A DNA stretch of 64,000 nucleotides from Neopararhizobium haloflavum (GTDB lineage: Bacteria > Pseudomonadota > Alphaproteobacteria > Rhizobiales > Rhizobiaceae): the NCBI RefSeq assembly GCF_002750855.1, contig NZ_NWUC01000002.1, positions 124,001 to 188,000 on the forward strand, in the 5' to 3' direction. The notes beneath the pieces are model-generated. The model saw only the letters and a program-made list of their open reading frames with translations, made no database searches and was not told the DNA's origin. Below are positions 37,625 through 46,995 of this stretch, piece by piece (position 1 is the first letter of the stretch; every line of letters starts with the position of its first letter). The position numbers were made by a program, and so were the translations under genes.

Positions 37625-38389
37625 TTACCACTCTTTCCTGTTCGGGCTGCGAAAGAACATGAAACCCGCCACCACTGCAAGGGCTGCGGCGAGGCCATAC
37701 CAGGTGACGGCGTATTGAAGGTGATTGTTGGGAAGATCGACCTGAGTGACGCCAGGCACAGGGACGCGGATGCCGCTGTCCGCCCCGTAAGACCGGATGT
37801 CGACGAAGAAGGGAACGGTCGCATCCGCGGCAAGCCCCATGGCCTCGCGCATCGCCGCGAAATCCTTCCAGTACCAGAGATTGTCGGCCGGCGCATTGTC
37901 CGGCACGATCCAGCTCGGCTTTTCCGCCAGCGGGTCGCGTGCAAGCGCCGTGAAGCTGACGATCCCCTCCGGCTCTTCCCACTCGCGGGTCGCCGGCTCC
38001 TTGCGGTCATACGGGATGAAACCCCGATTGACGATCAAGGCGCGCCCATCGCGAAGTTCGAGTGGCGTATAGACATACCAGCCGGACTGACCCTGATGGG
38101 TCGCGAGGAAATGCTGCTCGCCATCGTGGTCGAAGCGTCCGCTGACCTCCACGGGCACATATTCGATCTCGCCTTGCTGCGCCCACTGCGCTTCGGCTTG
38201 CGCAAGCGACAGCGGCGGGGCGGCGATGCGCTCGGCGATGCGCTCAAGAAGCGCTTCCTTCCAGGCGAGCCGCTGCACCTGCCATGTGCCCAAGGCAATC
38301 AGCATCGCCAGCACCGTCAGCACCGCGACGACGAATATCGGGCCGGGACGCCAGTGCGTCACAGTTGGCCGTTCGCTAGCGCTGCTCAT
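37625..38389 (-). CDS. SURF1 family cytochrome oxidase assembly protein
   Basis: Inner-membrane factor for haem a insertion into the oxidase. The 254-residue protein has two membrane helices, near residues 15-32 ([17 protein letters not shown]) and near the C-terminus ([13 protein letters not shown]), flanking a periplasmic domain. That is the SURF1 plan. Family landmarks are [27 protein letters not shown] and [14 protein letters not shown]. The start is at 38389 (38413 also possible). It overlaps the end of the DUF983 gene by 14 bases. Confidence 0.94.
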   Translation of the reverse strand: MSSASERPTVTHWRPGPIFVVAVLTVLAMLIALGTWQVQRLAWKEALLERIAERIAAPPLSLAQAEAQWAQQGEIEYVPVEVSGRFDHDGEQHFLATHQGQSGWYVYTPLELRDGRALIVNRGFIPYDRKEPATREWEEPEGIVSFTALARDPLAEKPSWIVPDNAPADNLWYWKDFAAMREAMGLAADATVPFFVDIRSYGADSGIRVPVPGVTQVDLPNNHLQYAVTWYGLAAALAVVAGFMFFRSPNRKEW

Positions 38390-38762
38390 CGATCGCGCCT
38401 TCCCGCGCATCATGTTTGTACTGCAGTGTGATGAGTACGCCCTTCAGCGCCCGCAGCAGGCCGAGGCACAACACGATCAGCAATGGTGTCCATATCACCA
38501 GATGAACCCATAGTGGCGGCTGATAGGCGAGTTCCAGCCACAGCGCCAGCCCGACGATCACGAACCCGATGATCATGATCACGAAGACGGCCGGCCCGTC
38601 GCCGGCATCGGCGAAAGAGTAGTCGAGCCCGCAATTGCGGCAGCGGTTCCGCATCGTGAGCAAGCCGTCGAAGAGGGCGCCTTGCCCACAGCGCGGGCAG
38701 CGCCCCTGAAGGCCTGCCTTGACCGCGTCGACCGGCGGGTAATGTGCGGTGTCCTGCGCCAT
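38376..38762 (-). CDS. DUF983 membrane protein
   Basis: A 128-residue small membrane protein of the DUF983 family, found in cytochrome oxidase loci. The N-terminus has two CxxC pairs (GRCPRCGQGALFDG and RCRNCGLD), a likely metal site. Two membrane helices follow (VFVIMIIGFVIVGLALWLEL and HLVIWTPLLIVLCLGLLRAL). The function is not established. It lies between the ctaE terminator and SURF1, in the usual place for Rhizobiales. Confidence 0.92.
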   Translation of the reverse strand: MAQDTAHYPPVDAVKAGLQGRCPRCGQGALFDGLLTMRNRCRNCGLDYSFADAGDGPAVFVIMIIGFVIVGLALWLELAYQPPLWVHLVIWTPLLIVLCLGLLRALKGVLITLQYKHDAREGAIDEQR

Positions 38763-38782
38763 GCAGCGTCCTTCGACCAAGA

Positions 38783-38816
38783 AAAAGGGCGGCCGCCAGC
38801 CGGCAACCGCCCTTTT
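38783..38816 (-). terminator. Rho-independent terminator after ctaE
   Basis: A 10-bp stem (AAAAGGGCGG with CCGCCCTTTT, 38783-38792 and 38807-38816) with an inner GC pairing and, on the minus strand, a U-rich end. It is 48 bases past the ctaE stop. DUF983 may thus have its own promoter or partial read-through. Confidence 0.8.
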
Positions 38817-38863
38817 GATATAAGGGCATCAAGGCGCCGCGGCCATAAGAGGCCGCTGCGACA

Positions 38864-39742
38864 TCAATGCGCGGCGATCGGCGCGCCCCAGGACGCCCAG
38901 ACGTAGATCGAGAAAAAGAGGAAGAGCCAGACCACGTCGACGAAGTGCCAGTACCAGGCGGCCGCCTCGAAACCGAAATGCTTCTGCGGCGTGAAATCGC
39001 CCTTCATTGCGCGCAACAGGCAGACCGCCAGGAAGATCGTTCCGATCAGGACGTGGAAGCCGTGGAAACCCGTCGCCATGAAGAACGTTGCGCCATAGAC
39101 CGAATTGGAGAAGTCGAATGGAGCGACGGAATATTCGTAGGCCTGGACCGACGAGAATAGGATGCCGAGAAGCACGGTCAGCGTCAGACCGTAGACGAGG
39201 CCCTTGCGGTCGTTGTGCAGCAGCGCGTGGTGCGCCCATGTAACCGTCGTGCCCGAAAGCAGGAGGATGACGGTGTTGTAGAGCGGCAGGTGAAGCGGAT
39301 CGAGGACCTCAATGCCTTCCGGCGGCCATTGTCCGCCCGTATAGGCGAGACGCGCGGCCTGGATCGGTTCGTCGGCAAAGAGGCTCGCATCGAAGAATGC
39401 CCAGAACCATGCCACGAAGAACATCACCTCCGAGGCGATGAACATGATCATGCCGTAGCGCAGGTGAAGCGAGACGACGCGCGTGTGATGGCCCTCGTGC
39501 GATTCCTTGATCGTGTCGGACCACCAGCCGAACATCGTGTAGAGTACCAGGGCGAGACCGATATAGAAGAGCCACGGCGCAGCCCAGTCGATACCGAACA
39601 GGTTGAAGGAGCCGCCCGACAGGTAGCGCATGTAGCCGACGCCGCCAAAGGCCATGACCAGCGCGCCGATCGAACCGAAGAGCGGCCAGGGCGATGGGTC
39701 TATGATGTGGTAATCATGATTTTTTGTGTGTGCATCGGCCAT
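38864..39742 (-). CDS. ctaE: Cytochrome c oxidase subunit III
   Basis: Third core subunit of the aa3-type terminal oxidase in the inner membrane. The 292-residue protein has seven hydrophobic segments. Family landmarks are [17 protein letters not shown]-like at the start (here [12 protein letters not shown]), [17 protein letters not shown] with the conserved Glu, and [26 protein letters not shown] is at the end. ATG 39742 gives the usual start (39799 is open). ctaG lies 64 bases upstream on the same strand. Confidence 0.97.
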   Translation of the reverse strand: MADAHTKNHDYHIIDPSPWPLFGSIGALVMAFGGVGYMRYLSGGSFNLFGIDWAAPWLFYIGLALVLYTMFGWWSDTIKESHEGHHTRVVSLHLRYGMIMFIASEVMFFVAWFWAFFDASLFADEPIQAARLAYTGGQWPPEGIEVLDPLHLPLYNTVILLLSGTTVTWAHHALLHNDRKGLVYGLTLTVLLGILFSSVQAYEYSVAPFDFSNSVYGATFFMATGFHGFHVLIGTIFLAVCLLRAMKGDFTPQKHFGFEAAAWYWHFVDVVWLFLFFSIYVWASWGAPIAAH

Positions 39743-39805
39743 AAGCTGATCCCCGATTGACGCTATCCTCGAGTGCCGGCGATGAGGCGCGGCGCCCATT
39801 CTCCG

Positions 39806-40420
39806 TTACAGTCTGTCCGTTTCACCTTCCCCATCAGAGGGCGCCGCCGCAACCGGGGCATCCTGCTCGTGCGGGAAGAAGGTATAGGACAGGGTGATGG
39901 TTTCGATGTTCTTGGTCTCGACCTGCTCGACGATGGCCGGATCGATGAAGAACACCACCGGCATATCGAGCGTCTCGCCCGGCTGAAGCTCGACCTCGGT
40001 GAAGCAGAAGCACTCGACCTTGTTGAAATAGCCGCCGGCGGCCTGCGGCGTCACGTTGAATGTCGCCTGGCCGGCACGCGGGCGCGACGACTTGTTGACC
40101 GCCTCATAGGCAATCTGGATCGTCTCGCCGATCTTCAATTCGACTTCGCGCTGCTTCGGCTGAAAGTCCCAGGGCAAACCGTTGACGTTGGCATCGAAGC
40201 GCACCTTGATCGTGCGATCGAGAATGGTATCGGAATATTGTTGCTCGGCACGCTGCGTCGTGCCGCCATAGCCCGTAACCTGGCAAAAGAGTTGATAGAG
40301 CGGCACCGCGGCATAGGCCATTCCGCCCATGGTCACGACGAAGAGCATGCACGCCATGACCACGGCGCCATTGCTCAGGCCCTTCTTGCGCCCCTCGTTC
40401 TCCGACTGCCGATCGCTCAT
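39806..40420 (-). CDS. ctaG: Cytochrome c oxidase assembly protein CtaG/Cox11
   Basis: Copper chaperone that delivers Cu(B) to subunit I. It is a 204-residue protein with one N-terminal membrane helix ([24 protein letters not shown]) and a periplasmic immunoglobulin-like domain. The copper-binding Cys pair is in ECFCF (about residue 140). Landmark [18 protein letters not shown] is typical, and [13 protein letters not shown] follows the helix. Its stop is close to the ctaE start. The CoxF-like gene precedes it by 12 bases. Confidence 0.97.
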   Translation of the reverse strand: MSDRQSENEGRKKGLSNGAVVMACMLFVVTMGGMAYAAVPLYQLFCQVTGYGGTTQRAEQQYSDTILDRTIKVRFDANVNGLPWDFQPKQREVELKIGETIQIAYEAVNKSSRPRAGQATFNVTPQAAGGYFNKVECFCFTEVELQPGETLDMPVVFFIDPAIVEQVETKNIETITLSYTFFPHEQDAPVAAAPSDGEGETDRL

Positions 40421-40432
40421 CTTTTCGCGTCC

Positions 40433-40585
40433 TCAGTAAAGCGGCTTGTTCATGATTTCGGGACCGATCTTGATCACCGTCGCCGCATAGAAAAGAACGA
40501 CGAGGAAGGCCAGCACCAGGCCGATCGCGATCGATCGGTTGCGGCGCGCGCGCTTCTGTTTGTCGGTCAGTTCGACCTTGTCCAT
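40433..40585 (-). CDS. Small CoxF-like membrane protein of the oxidase locus
   Basis: A 50-codon gene fitting exactly between ctaB and ctaG. It encodes an N-terminal basic part (DKQKRARRNRS), one membrane helix (AIGLVLAFLVVLFYAATVI) and the tail KIGPEIMNKPLY. The pattern matches the tiny proteins found at this place in Rhizobiales oxidase operons, called CoxF-like. GGAG lies 7-8 bases before ATG 40585. An in-frame ATG at 40597 overlaps the ctaB stop and would add four residues. It may be an assembly helper or an accessory subunit. Confidence 0.85.
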   Translation of the reverse strand: MDKVELTDKQKRARRNRSIAIGLVLAFLVVLFYAATVIKIGPEIMNKPLY

Positions 40586-40596
40586 TGTCGTCTCCA

Positions 40597-41559
40597 TCAC
40601 GCCGCCAACCAGGAGATGGCGTTCATCGCCAGATCGTCGACGAGGAACAGCGCGAAAATCGCGAAGAGATACACGAGCGAATAACCGAAGAGCTTCTTGG
40701 CCGGAACCATACGGCGGTCGGCCTCGGGCATGCGCCAGACCTTGAATGCATGGTGCACGAAGCCCAGTCCGAGAAGGAGCGACGCGGCCCCACAGAGCGG
40801 ACCGGCGAAACCGAGCACATAGGGCAGAACGCCGGCAACTGCGGTCGCCACGGCGTACCAGAAGATCTGCGTCTTGGTGGACGCTTCTCCGGCAACGTTC
40901 GGCATCATGGGCACGCCGGCATCGCCATAGTCATCGAGCTTGAAGAGGGCAAGAGCCCAGAAATGCGGCGGCGTCCAGAGGAAGATGATGAGGAAAAGCA
41001 CGACGCTTTCCACGGTCACCGAGCCGGTGACAGCCGCCCAGCCGATCATCGGCGGGAAGGCACCGGCAGCGCCGCCGATGACGATGTTCTGCGGCGTCGC
41101 CCGCTTCAGCCACATCGTATAGACGACGGCATAGAAGAAGATGGTGAAGGCGAGAAGCGCGGCGGCCAGCCAGTTGACGAGGAGGCCCAGGGTCATGACC
41201 GAAAATGCCGAGAGTGTCAGCCCGAAACCCAGCGCTTCGGCCGGCGATACGCGGCCAGAAGGGATTGGCCGCTTGGCGGTGCGCGTCATGATCGCGTCGA
41301 TGTCCGCGTCATACCACATGTTGAGAGCGCCCGACGCCCCTGCTCCGACCGCGATGCAGAGAATGGCAATCGCCGCGATGAATGGATGGATCGTTCCGGG
41401 CGCCATATAGAGCCCGACGAACGCGGTGAAGATCACCAGCGACATCACCCGCGGCTTCAAGAGATCGAAAAAATCGCGTGCGCCCGCCTCGGAAAGACGA
41501 ACCTCCGAGGGACCGAGGAGGTCCGGCACGGCGACATTATGATCGCTTGTATAGGCCAT
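40597..41559 (-). CDS. ctaB: Protoheme IX farnesyltransferase (haem O synthase)
   Basis: Adds the farnesyl group to haem B, making haem O for the oxidase. The 320-residue protein has about nine membrane helices and both Asp-rich prenyl-diphosphate motifs: [15 protein letters not shown] with its DxxD, and a second in [21 protein letters not shown] is the usual start of the first helix. The N-terminal 30 residues are extra and soluble. It sits between ctaD and the CoxF-like gene. Confidence 0.97.
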   Translation of the reverse strand: MAYTSDHNVAVPDLLGPSEVRLSEAGARDFFDLLKPRVMSLVIFTAFVGLYMAPGTIHPFIAAIAILCIAVGAGASGALNMWYDADIDAIMTRTAKRPIPSGRVSPAEALGFGLTLSAFSVMTLGLLVNWLAAALLAFTIFFYAVVYTMWLKRATPQNIVIGGAAGAFPPMIGWAAVTGSVTVESVVLFLIIFLWTPPHFWALALFKLDDYGDAGVPMMPNVAGEASTKTQIFWYAVATAVAGVLPYVLGFAGPLCGAASLLLGLGFVHHAFKVWRMPEADRRMVPAKKLFGYSLVYLFAIFALFLVDDLAMNAISWLAA

Positions 41560-41624
41560 TCTCGTTCAAACCTTTCGAAGCGGCCCTTTGCTGCGCGGGC
41601 TTTCTTGCTTCTCTTTCATGATCG

Positions 41625-41653
41625 CGGAAGCCGCCAATCGTTGGCGGCTTCCG
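41625..41653 (-). terminator. Stem-loop after ctaD
   Basis: A perfect 13-bp stem (41625-41637 with 41641-41653, core GGAAGCCGCCAA) and a 3-base loop, 28 bases past the ctaD stop and 66 before ctaB. It has no long U-tract. It may lower expression of ctaB and assembly genes relative to the core subunits, or protect the ctaD 3' end. Confidence 0.6.
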
Positions 41654-41680
41654 TCTTCGCGTTCTTGCGGCTCGCCTGCG

Positions 41681-43339
<1,659 letters not shown>

Positions 43340-43358
43340 TTATCTCACTCCCTAGGAG

Positions 43359-44264
43359 TTACTGTGCGTTGTTATTGGCGACATCAACGGCCGTCTCGGC
43401 CTCGATGGCTGCCATGAGCTGGCGATTGGCGGCACCGACATCCTCGGTGGCAGCCGTTGCCCATTCATTATACTGCTCTTCGCTGACGACGCGGATGGCG
43501 ATCGGCATGAAGGCATGGTCCTTGCCGCAAAGCTCGGAGCACTGTCCGTAGTAGAGACCTTCACGCTCGGCCTTGAACCAGGTCTCGTTCAGACGGCCCG
43601 GCACGGCGTCGATCTTGATGCCGAAGGCCGGCATGGCGAAGGAGTGCAGAACGTCGCCGGCAGTGACCAGAAGGCGCACCGTCTGGTTGACCGGAACGAC
43701 AACCTCGTTGTTGACCGCCAGCAGACGCGGATAGGCCGACAGGTCTTCCTTGCCGGCATCGGCGCGCGCATCGTCCTGGAGCAGCAGCGAATCGAACACG
43801 ACTTCCGTCGGCTCCTCGCCTTCCGCGACGTCGTCGGACGCCTGATATTCATAGCCCCAGTACCACTGGTAGCCCGTCGCCTTGATTGTCAGCGCCGGGT
43901 CTTCCGGCGGATCATACTGGGCGGAAAGCAGCTGGAAGGACGGCACTGCCAGGAAGAGAAGGATCACGACCGGCGCCACCGTCCACACCACTTCGATGAG
44001 AGTGTTGTGGCTGGTCTTGGAGGGAACCGGATTGACGCTGCGCCGGAACTTCACCGCGCAGATCACGATAAGCGCCAGCACGAACAGCGTGATGGGCACG
44101 ATGAACCACAGCGTATAGGCCTCGAACCAGGTGATTTCTTCCATGATGGCCGTAGCGGCCGGCTGGAAGCGCCACTGCCAGTCGAGAGGCTGAGCGGCCA
44201 GCGCATGGGTTGCGGAAAGCAGCGAAACCAGAGCGGTCCAGACTGCGAATGAGATGTTTTTCAC
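43359..44264 (-). CDS. ctaC: Cytochrome c oxidase subunit II
   Basis: Carries the binuclear Cu(A) centre that takes electrons from cytochrome c. The 301-residue protein has a signal peptide (ISFAVWTALVSLLSATHALA), two membrane helices (about 45-65 and 90-110) and the periplasmic cupredoxin domain. Cu(A) ligands are in DVLHSFAMPAFG, CSELCGKDHAFMP. The aromatic loop YQWYWGYEY is intact. I choose GTG 44264 because AGGGAG is just upstream and the signal peptide begins there. The open frame extends to 44342. It is the first gene of the oxidase locus. Confidence 0.96.
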   Translation of the reverse strand: MKNISFAVWTALVSLLSATHALAAQPLDWQWRFQPAATAIMEEITWFEAYTLWFIVPITLFVLALIVICAVKFRRSVNPVPSKTSHNTLIEVVWTVAPVVILLFLAVPSFQLLSAQYDPPEDPALTIKATGYQWYWGYEYQASDDVAEGEEPTEVVFDSLLLQDDARADAGKEDLSAYPRLLAVNNEVVVPVNQTVRLLVTAGDVLHSFAMPAFGIKIDAVPGRLNETWFKAEREGLYYGQCSELCGKDHAFMPIAIRVVSEEQYNEWATAATEDVGAANRQLMAAIEAETAVDVANNNAQ

Positions 44265-44626
44265 ACCCGATCTCCCTGAAGAGTGGCAGCGGCAGGCGGC
44301 AAGAGACACCGGATGCCGGACTTTGTGCCCGCTTAGAACCACAATTTACATGCTATCGCAACCTGATGAAGCCACTGCCCATGCGGCATTTTTGCATTCA
44401 TCACGTTCTTTCTCAGTCTGCATCACCCGGCTTTCGGCGGGAGGCTGCGGGACGCCGCGACCTTGTGCCATCGCCTGCTTCTATAGGCTTGTTCGAGTGC
44501 ACTTTCCTGCTCCATTCTAGCCGTTATTGTGCACTATCGCGAGGTGTCCATCCGCACGGGCTTCCAATTTCGGGCAGCGCGCCTACAAACTGAGCCCCTG
44601 ATTCGATCCGATGCCCGAGGTCCCTC
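44265..44626. other. Intergenic gap between ctaC and the IalB gene
   Basis: A 362-base divergent gap. It must hold the promoter of the oxidase locus on one strand and that of ialB on the other. Two TGCAC words about 36 bases apart (near 44498 and 44529) are the only repeated element noted. I see no RNA gene or convincing ORF. Confidence 0.4.
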
Positions 44627-45283
44627 ATGCTGCCGAGCCTGACAAAAACGACGCGTGATTCATTTCTTGCCGCTGCACTTCTCGGCGCGTCGGTCGTTTT
44701 CGCCCCACTGCCCGCCCTCGCCCAGGAAGATGCCGCGCCCCAGGAAGAGGGGCAGGCTGAGGACAATGGCGGCGCCCAACCGGAGGCGCCAGCAGGCACT
44801 CAGACCCCAACGGAGGCAAGCCCCGACGCGCCAGTCCAGCCTCAGGCAGAACAGCCGGGGGCCGTTCGCTCCAATCACGGAGCCTGGTCGATCGTCTGCG
44901 ATCAGGAAGCCGGCGCGCCGAACGAGCAATGCGCCCTCATGCAGAACGTCATCGCAGAAGACCGTCCCGAGGTCGGGCTGTCTGTCGTCGTCCTGAAAAC
45001 GGCCGATGATCAGGGCCGCATCCTGCGCGTCCTGGCACCGCTCGGCGTGCTGCTGCCCAATGGTCTCGGACTGAATGTGGACGGCGAAGACATCGGCCGC
45101 GCCTATTTCGTCCGCTGCTTCACCGATGGCTGCTATGCCGAGGTCATTCTGGAAGACGAATTGCTCCAGACCATGCGCGAGGGAACGACGGCAACGTTCA
45201 TCGTCTTCCAGACGCCCGAGGAAGGCATCGGCATCCCCGTCGACCTCGACGGCTTCGGCGAAGGCTTCGACGCTCTGCCGTGA
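44627..45283 (+). CDS. Invasion-associated locus B (IalB) family protein
   Basis: A 218-residue exported protein with signal peptide (AAALLGASVVFAPLPALAQ). A low-complexity Glu/Gln/Pro/Ala linker follows to about residue 80. The IalB domain begins at NHGAWSIVCDQ and includes four Cys in pairs (IVCDQ, EQCALMQN, FVRCFTDGCYAEV). IalB was first tied to red-cell invasion in Bartonella, but the family is widespread in free-living Rhizobiales and its biochemical job is unknown. Divergent from ctaC; it is 89 bases before tldD. Confidence 0.92.
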   Translation: MLPSLTKTTRDSFLAAALLGASVVFAPLPALAQEDAAPQEEGQAEDNGGAQPEAPAGTQTPTEASPDAPVQPQAEQPGAVRSNHGAWSIVCDQEAGAPNEQCALMQNVIAEDRPEVGLSVVVLKTADDQGRILRVLAPLGVLLPNGLGLNVDGEDIGRAYFVRCFTDGCYAEVILEDELLQTMREGTTATFIVFQTPEEGIGIPVDLDGFGEGFDALP

Positions 45284-45372
45284 CCGGCCACGACCGTCGC
45301 TCTCGGCGGGGTGTGAATGCGTTGGGTGCAGGACTATATGACGGGCAGCACCGAAACGCCGGGAGATAATCC

Positions 45373-46788
45373 TTGACCACCCCATTGCTCGATCAGTTCG
45401 ATATTTCCGCCGACAAGGTGGAGCGCATCGTCGCCGAAACGCTGAAGGACGCCGATGATGGCGAGGTGTTCCTGGAATACCGCCAGCAGGAAGCCTTGAT
45501 GTTCGACAACGGGCGACTGCGGGCCGGCAACTTCAATACCGACCGCGGTTTCGGGCTGCGCGCTGTCGCTGGCGAGGCGATCGGCTATGCCCATGCGGGA
45601 GAATTGTCGGAAGGCGCGCTGAAGCGCGCCGCCGACGCGGTGTCGGCCGTCACGCGCGGCCATTCCGGCACTTATGCCGCCGCGCCCCAGGGCACCAACC
45701 GGCGCCTTTATGGCGAGGAGAACCCGATCGGCTCGCCCGATTTCGAGGCGAAGGCCAAGCTTTTGCAGGAGATCGACGCCTATCTGCGTGGCAAGGACCC
45801 GAAAGTTCGCCAGGTCAGCGCGTCGCTCGCAGCCAACTGGCAGATGGTCGAGATCCTGCGTGCCGACGGGCACCGGGTGCAGGACGTGAGGCCGCTGACG
45901 CGCATCAACATCGCCGTCGTGGTCGGCGATGGCGACCGGCAGGAAACCGGCACGTTCGGCATCGGCGGACGGCGCAGTTTCGGCGACTATCTGGCGACCG
46001 AGAACTGGCAGGCCGGCGCCGACGAGGCGCTGCGCCAGGCGCTCGTCAATCTTCGCGCCCTGCCCGCGCCCGCCGGCACGATGGACGTCGTTCTCGCCAA
46101 TGGCTGGCCCGGCGTCATGCTGCATGAAGCGGTGGGGCACGGCCTGGAAGGCGATTTCAACCGGAAGAAGACTTCGGCTTTTGCCGGCCTCATGGGTGAG
46201 CAGGTGGCGGCGAAAGGCGTCACCGTCGTCGACGATGGCACAATCGACGAGCGCCGCGGCTCGATCACGATCGATGATGAAGGCACGCCCTCCGGCCATA
46301 ACGTGCTGATCGAGGACGGCAAGCTCGTCGGCTACATGCAGGACCGGCAGAATGCGCGGCTCATGGGCATGAAGGCGACAGGCAACGGCCGCCGCGAATC
46401 CTACGCCCATGTGCCCATGCCGCGCATGACCAACACCTACATGCTGGCGGGCGGGCACACACCCGACGAGATGATCGCTTCGGTCAAGCGCGGGATTTAC
46501 GCCGTCTCCTTTGGCGGCGGCCAGGTCGACATCACCTCCGGCAAGTTCGTCTTCGGCTGCACCGAAGCCTACATGATCGAAAACGGCAAGATCGGCCATC
46601 CGATCAAGGGCGCGATGCTGATCGGCAATGGGCCCGAAGCCATGCAACGCGTCTCCATGGTCGGCAACGATCCCAAGCTCGACACCGGTGTCGGCAATTG
46701 CGGCAAGGCGGGCCAGTGGGTGCCCGTCGGCGTCGGTCAGCCGCATCTGAAGATGGAACGCATGACCGTCGGCGGCACCGAGGCTTGA
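45373..46788 (+). CDS. tldD: Metalloprotease TldD
   Basis: Subunit of the TldD/TldE peptidase, which cleaves unfolded peptides such as microcin precursors in the cytoplasm. The 471-residue protein has the zinc motif HEAVGHGLEGD near residue 253, and the downstream Cys in FGCTEAYMIENG. The start is TTG 45373, with GGGAG 8 bases before it. This matches the start position of homologues, so the gene is one of three TTG starters in the window. The partner tldE (pmbA) is not here. Confidence 0.95.
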   Translation: MTTPLLDQFDISADKVERIVAETLKDADDGEVFLEYRQQEALMFDNGRLRAGNFNTDRGFGLRAVAGEAIGYAHAGELSEGALKRAADAVSAVTRGHSGTYAAAPQGTNRRLYGEENPIGSPDFEAKAKLLQEIDAYLRGKDPKVRQVSASLAANWQMVEILRADGHRVQDVRPLTRINIAVVVGDGDRQETGTFGIGGRRSFGDYLATENWQAGADEALRQALVNLRALPAPAGTMDVVLANGWPGVMLHEAVGHGLEGDFNRKKTSAFAGLMGEQVAAKGVTVVDDGTIDERRGSITIDDEGTPSGHNVLIEDGKLVGYMQDRQNARLMGMKATGNGRRESYAHVPMPRMTNTYMLAGGHTPDEMIASVKRGIYAVSFGGGQVDITSGKFVFGCTEAYMIENGKIGHPIKGAMLIGNGPEAMQRVSMVGNDPKLDTGVGNCGKAGQWVPVGVGQPHLKMERMTVGGTEA

Positions 46789-46853
46789 GTTGAAATCGCG
46801 TCGGCGGCGCGCCTCTTTTTGCCGCCCCCGATCTGGACAGTAAAAACCCCATC

Positions 46854-46890
46854 AAGTCTTAGGGGCAATTGATGAATTCAGCTAGGACTT
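46854..46890 (+). promoter_or_regulatory. Inverted repeat upstream of the subtilase gene
   Basis: AAGTCTTAG (46854-46862) and CTAGGACTT (46882-46890) are inverted with 8 of 9 matches and a 19-base AT-rich spacer. It lies about 106 bases upstream of the start, in an unusually AT-rich patch. It could be an operator or leader hairpin. Confidence 0.35.
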
Positions 46891-46995
46891 AACTTTTATT
46901 GTAGCGAATCATTCACTCACCCCGCTAATCGAACAAATGGTGGGGGGAGGTCGGACGCTGTCTTGCTCCCCGTTATATCAACTGGGGGCAATCGA

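Noticed and set aside
37615-38010. Longer ispH start reaching into SURF1
   Set aside because: The added residues are an out-of-frame reading of the SURF1 gene.
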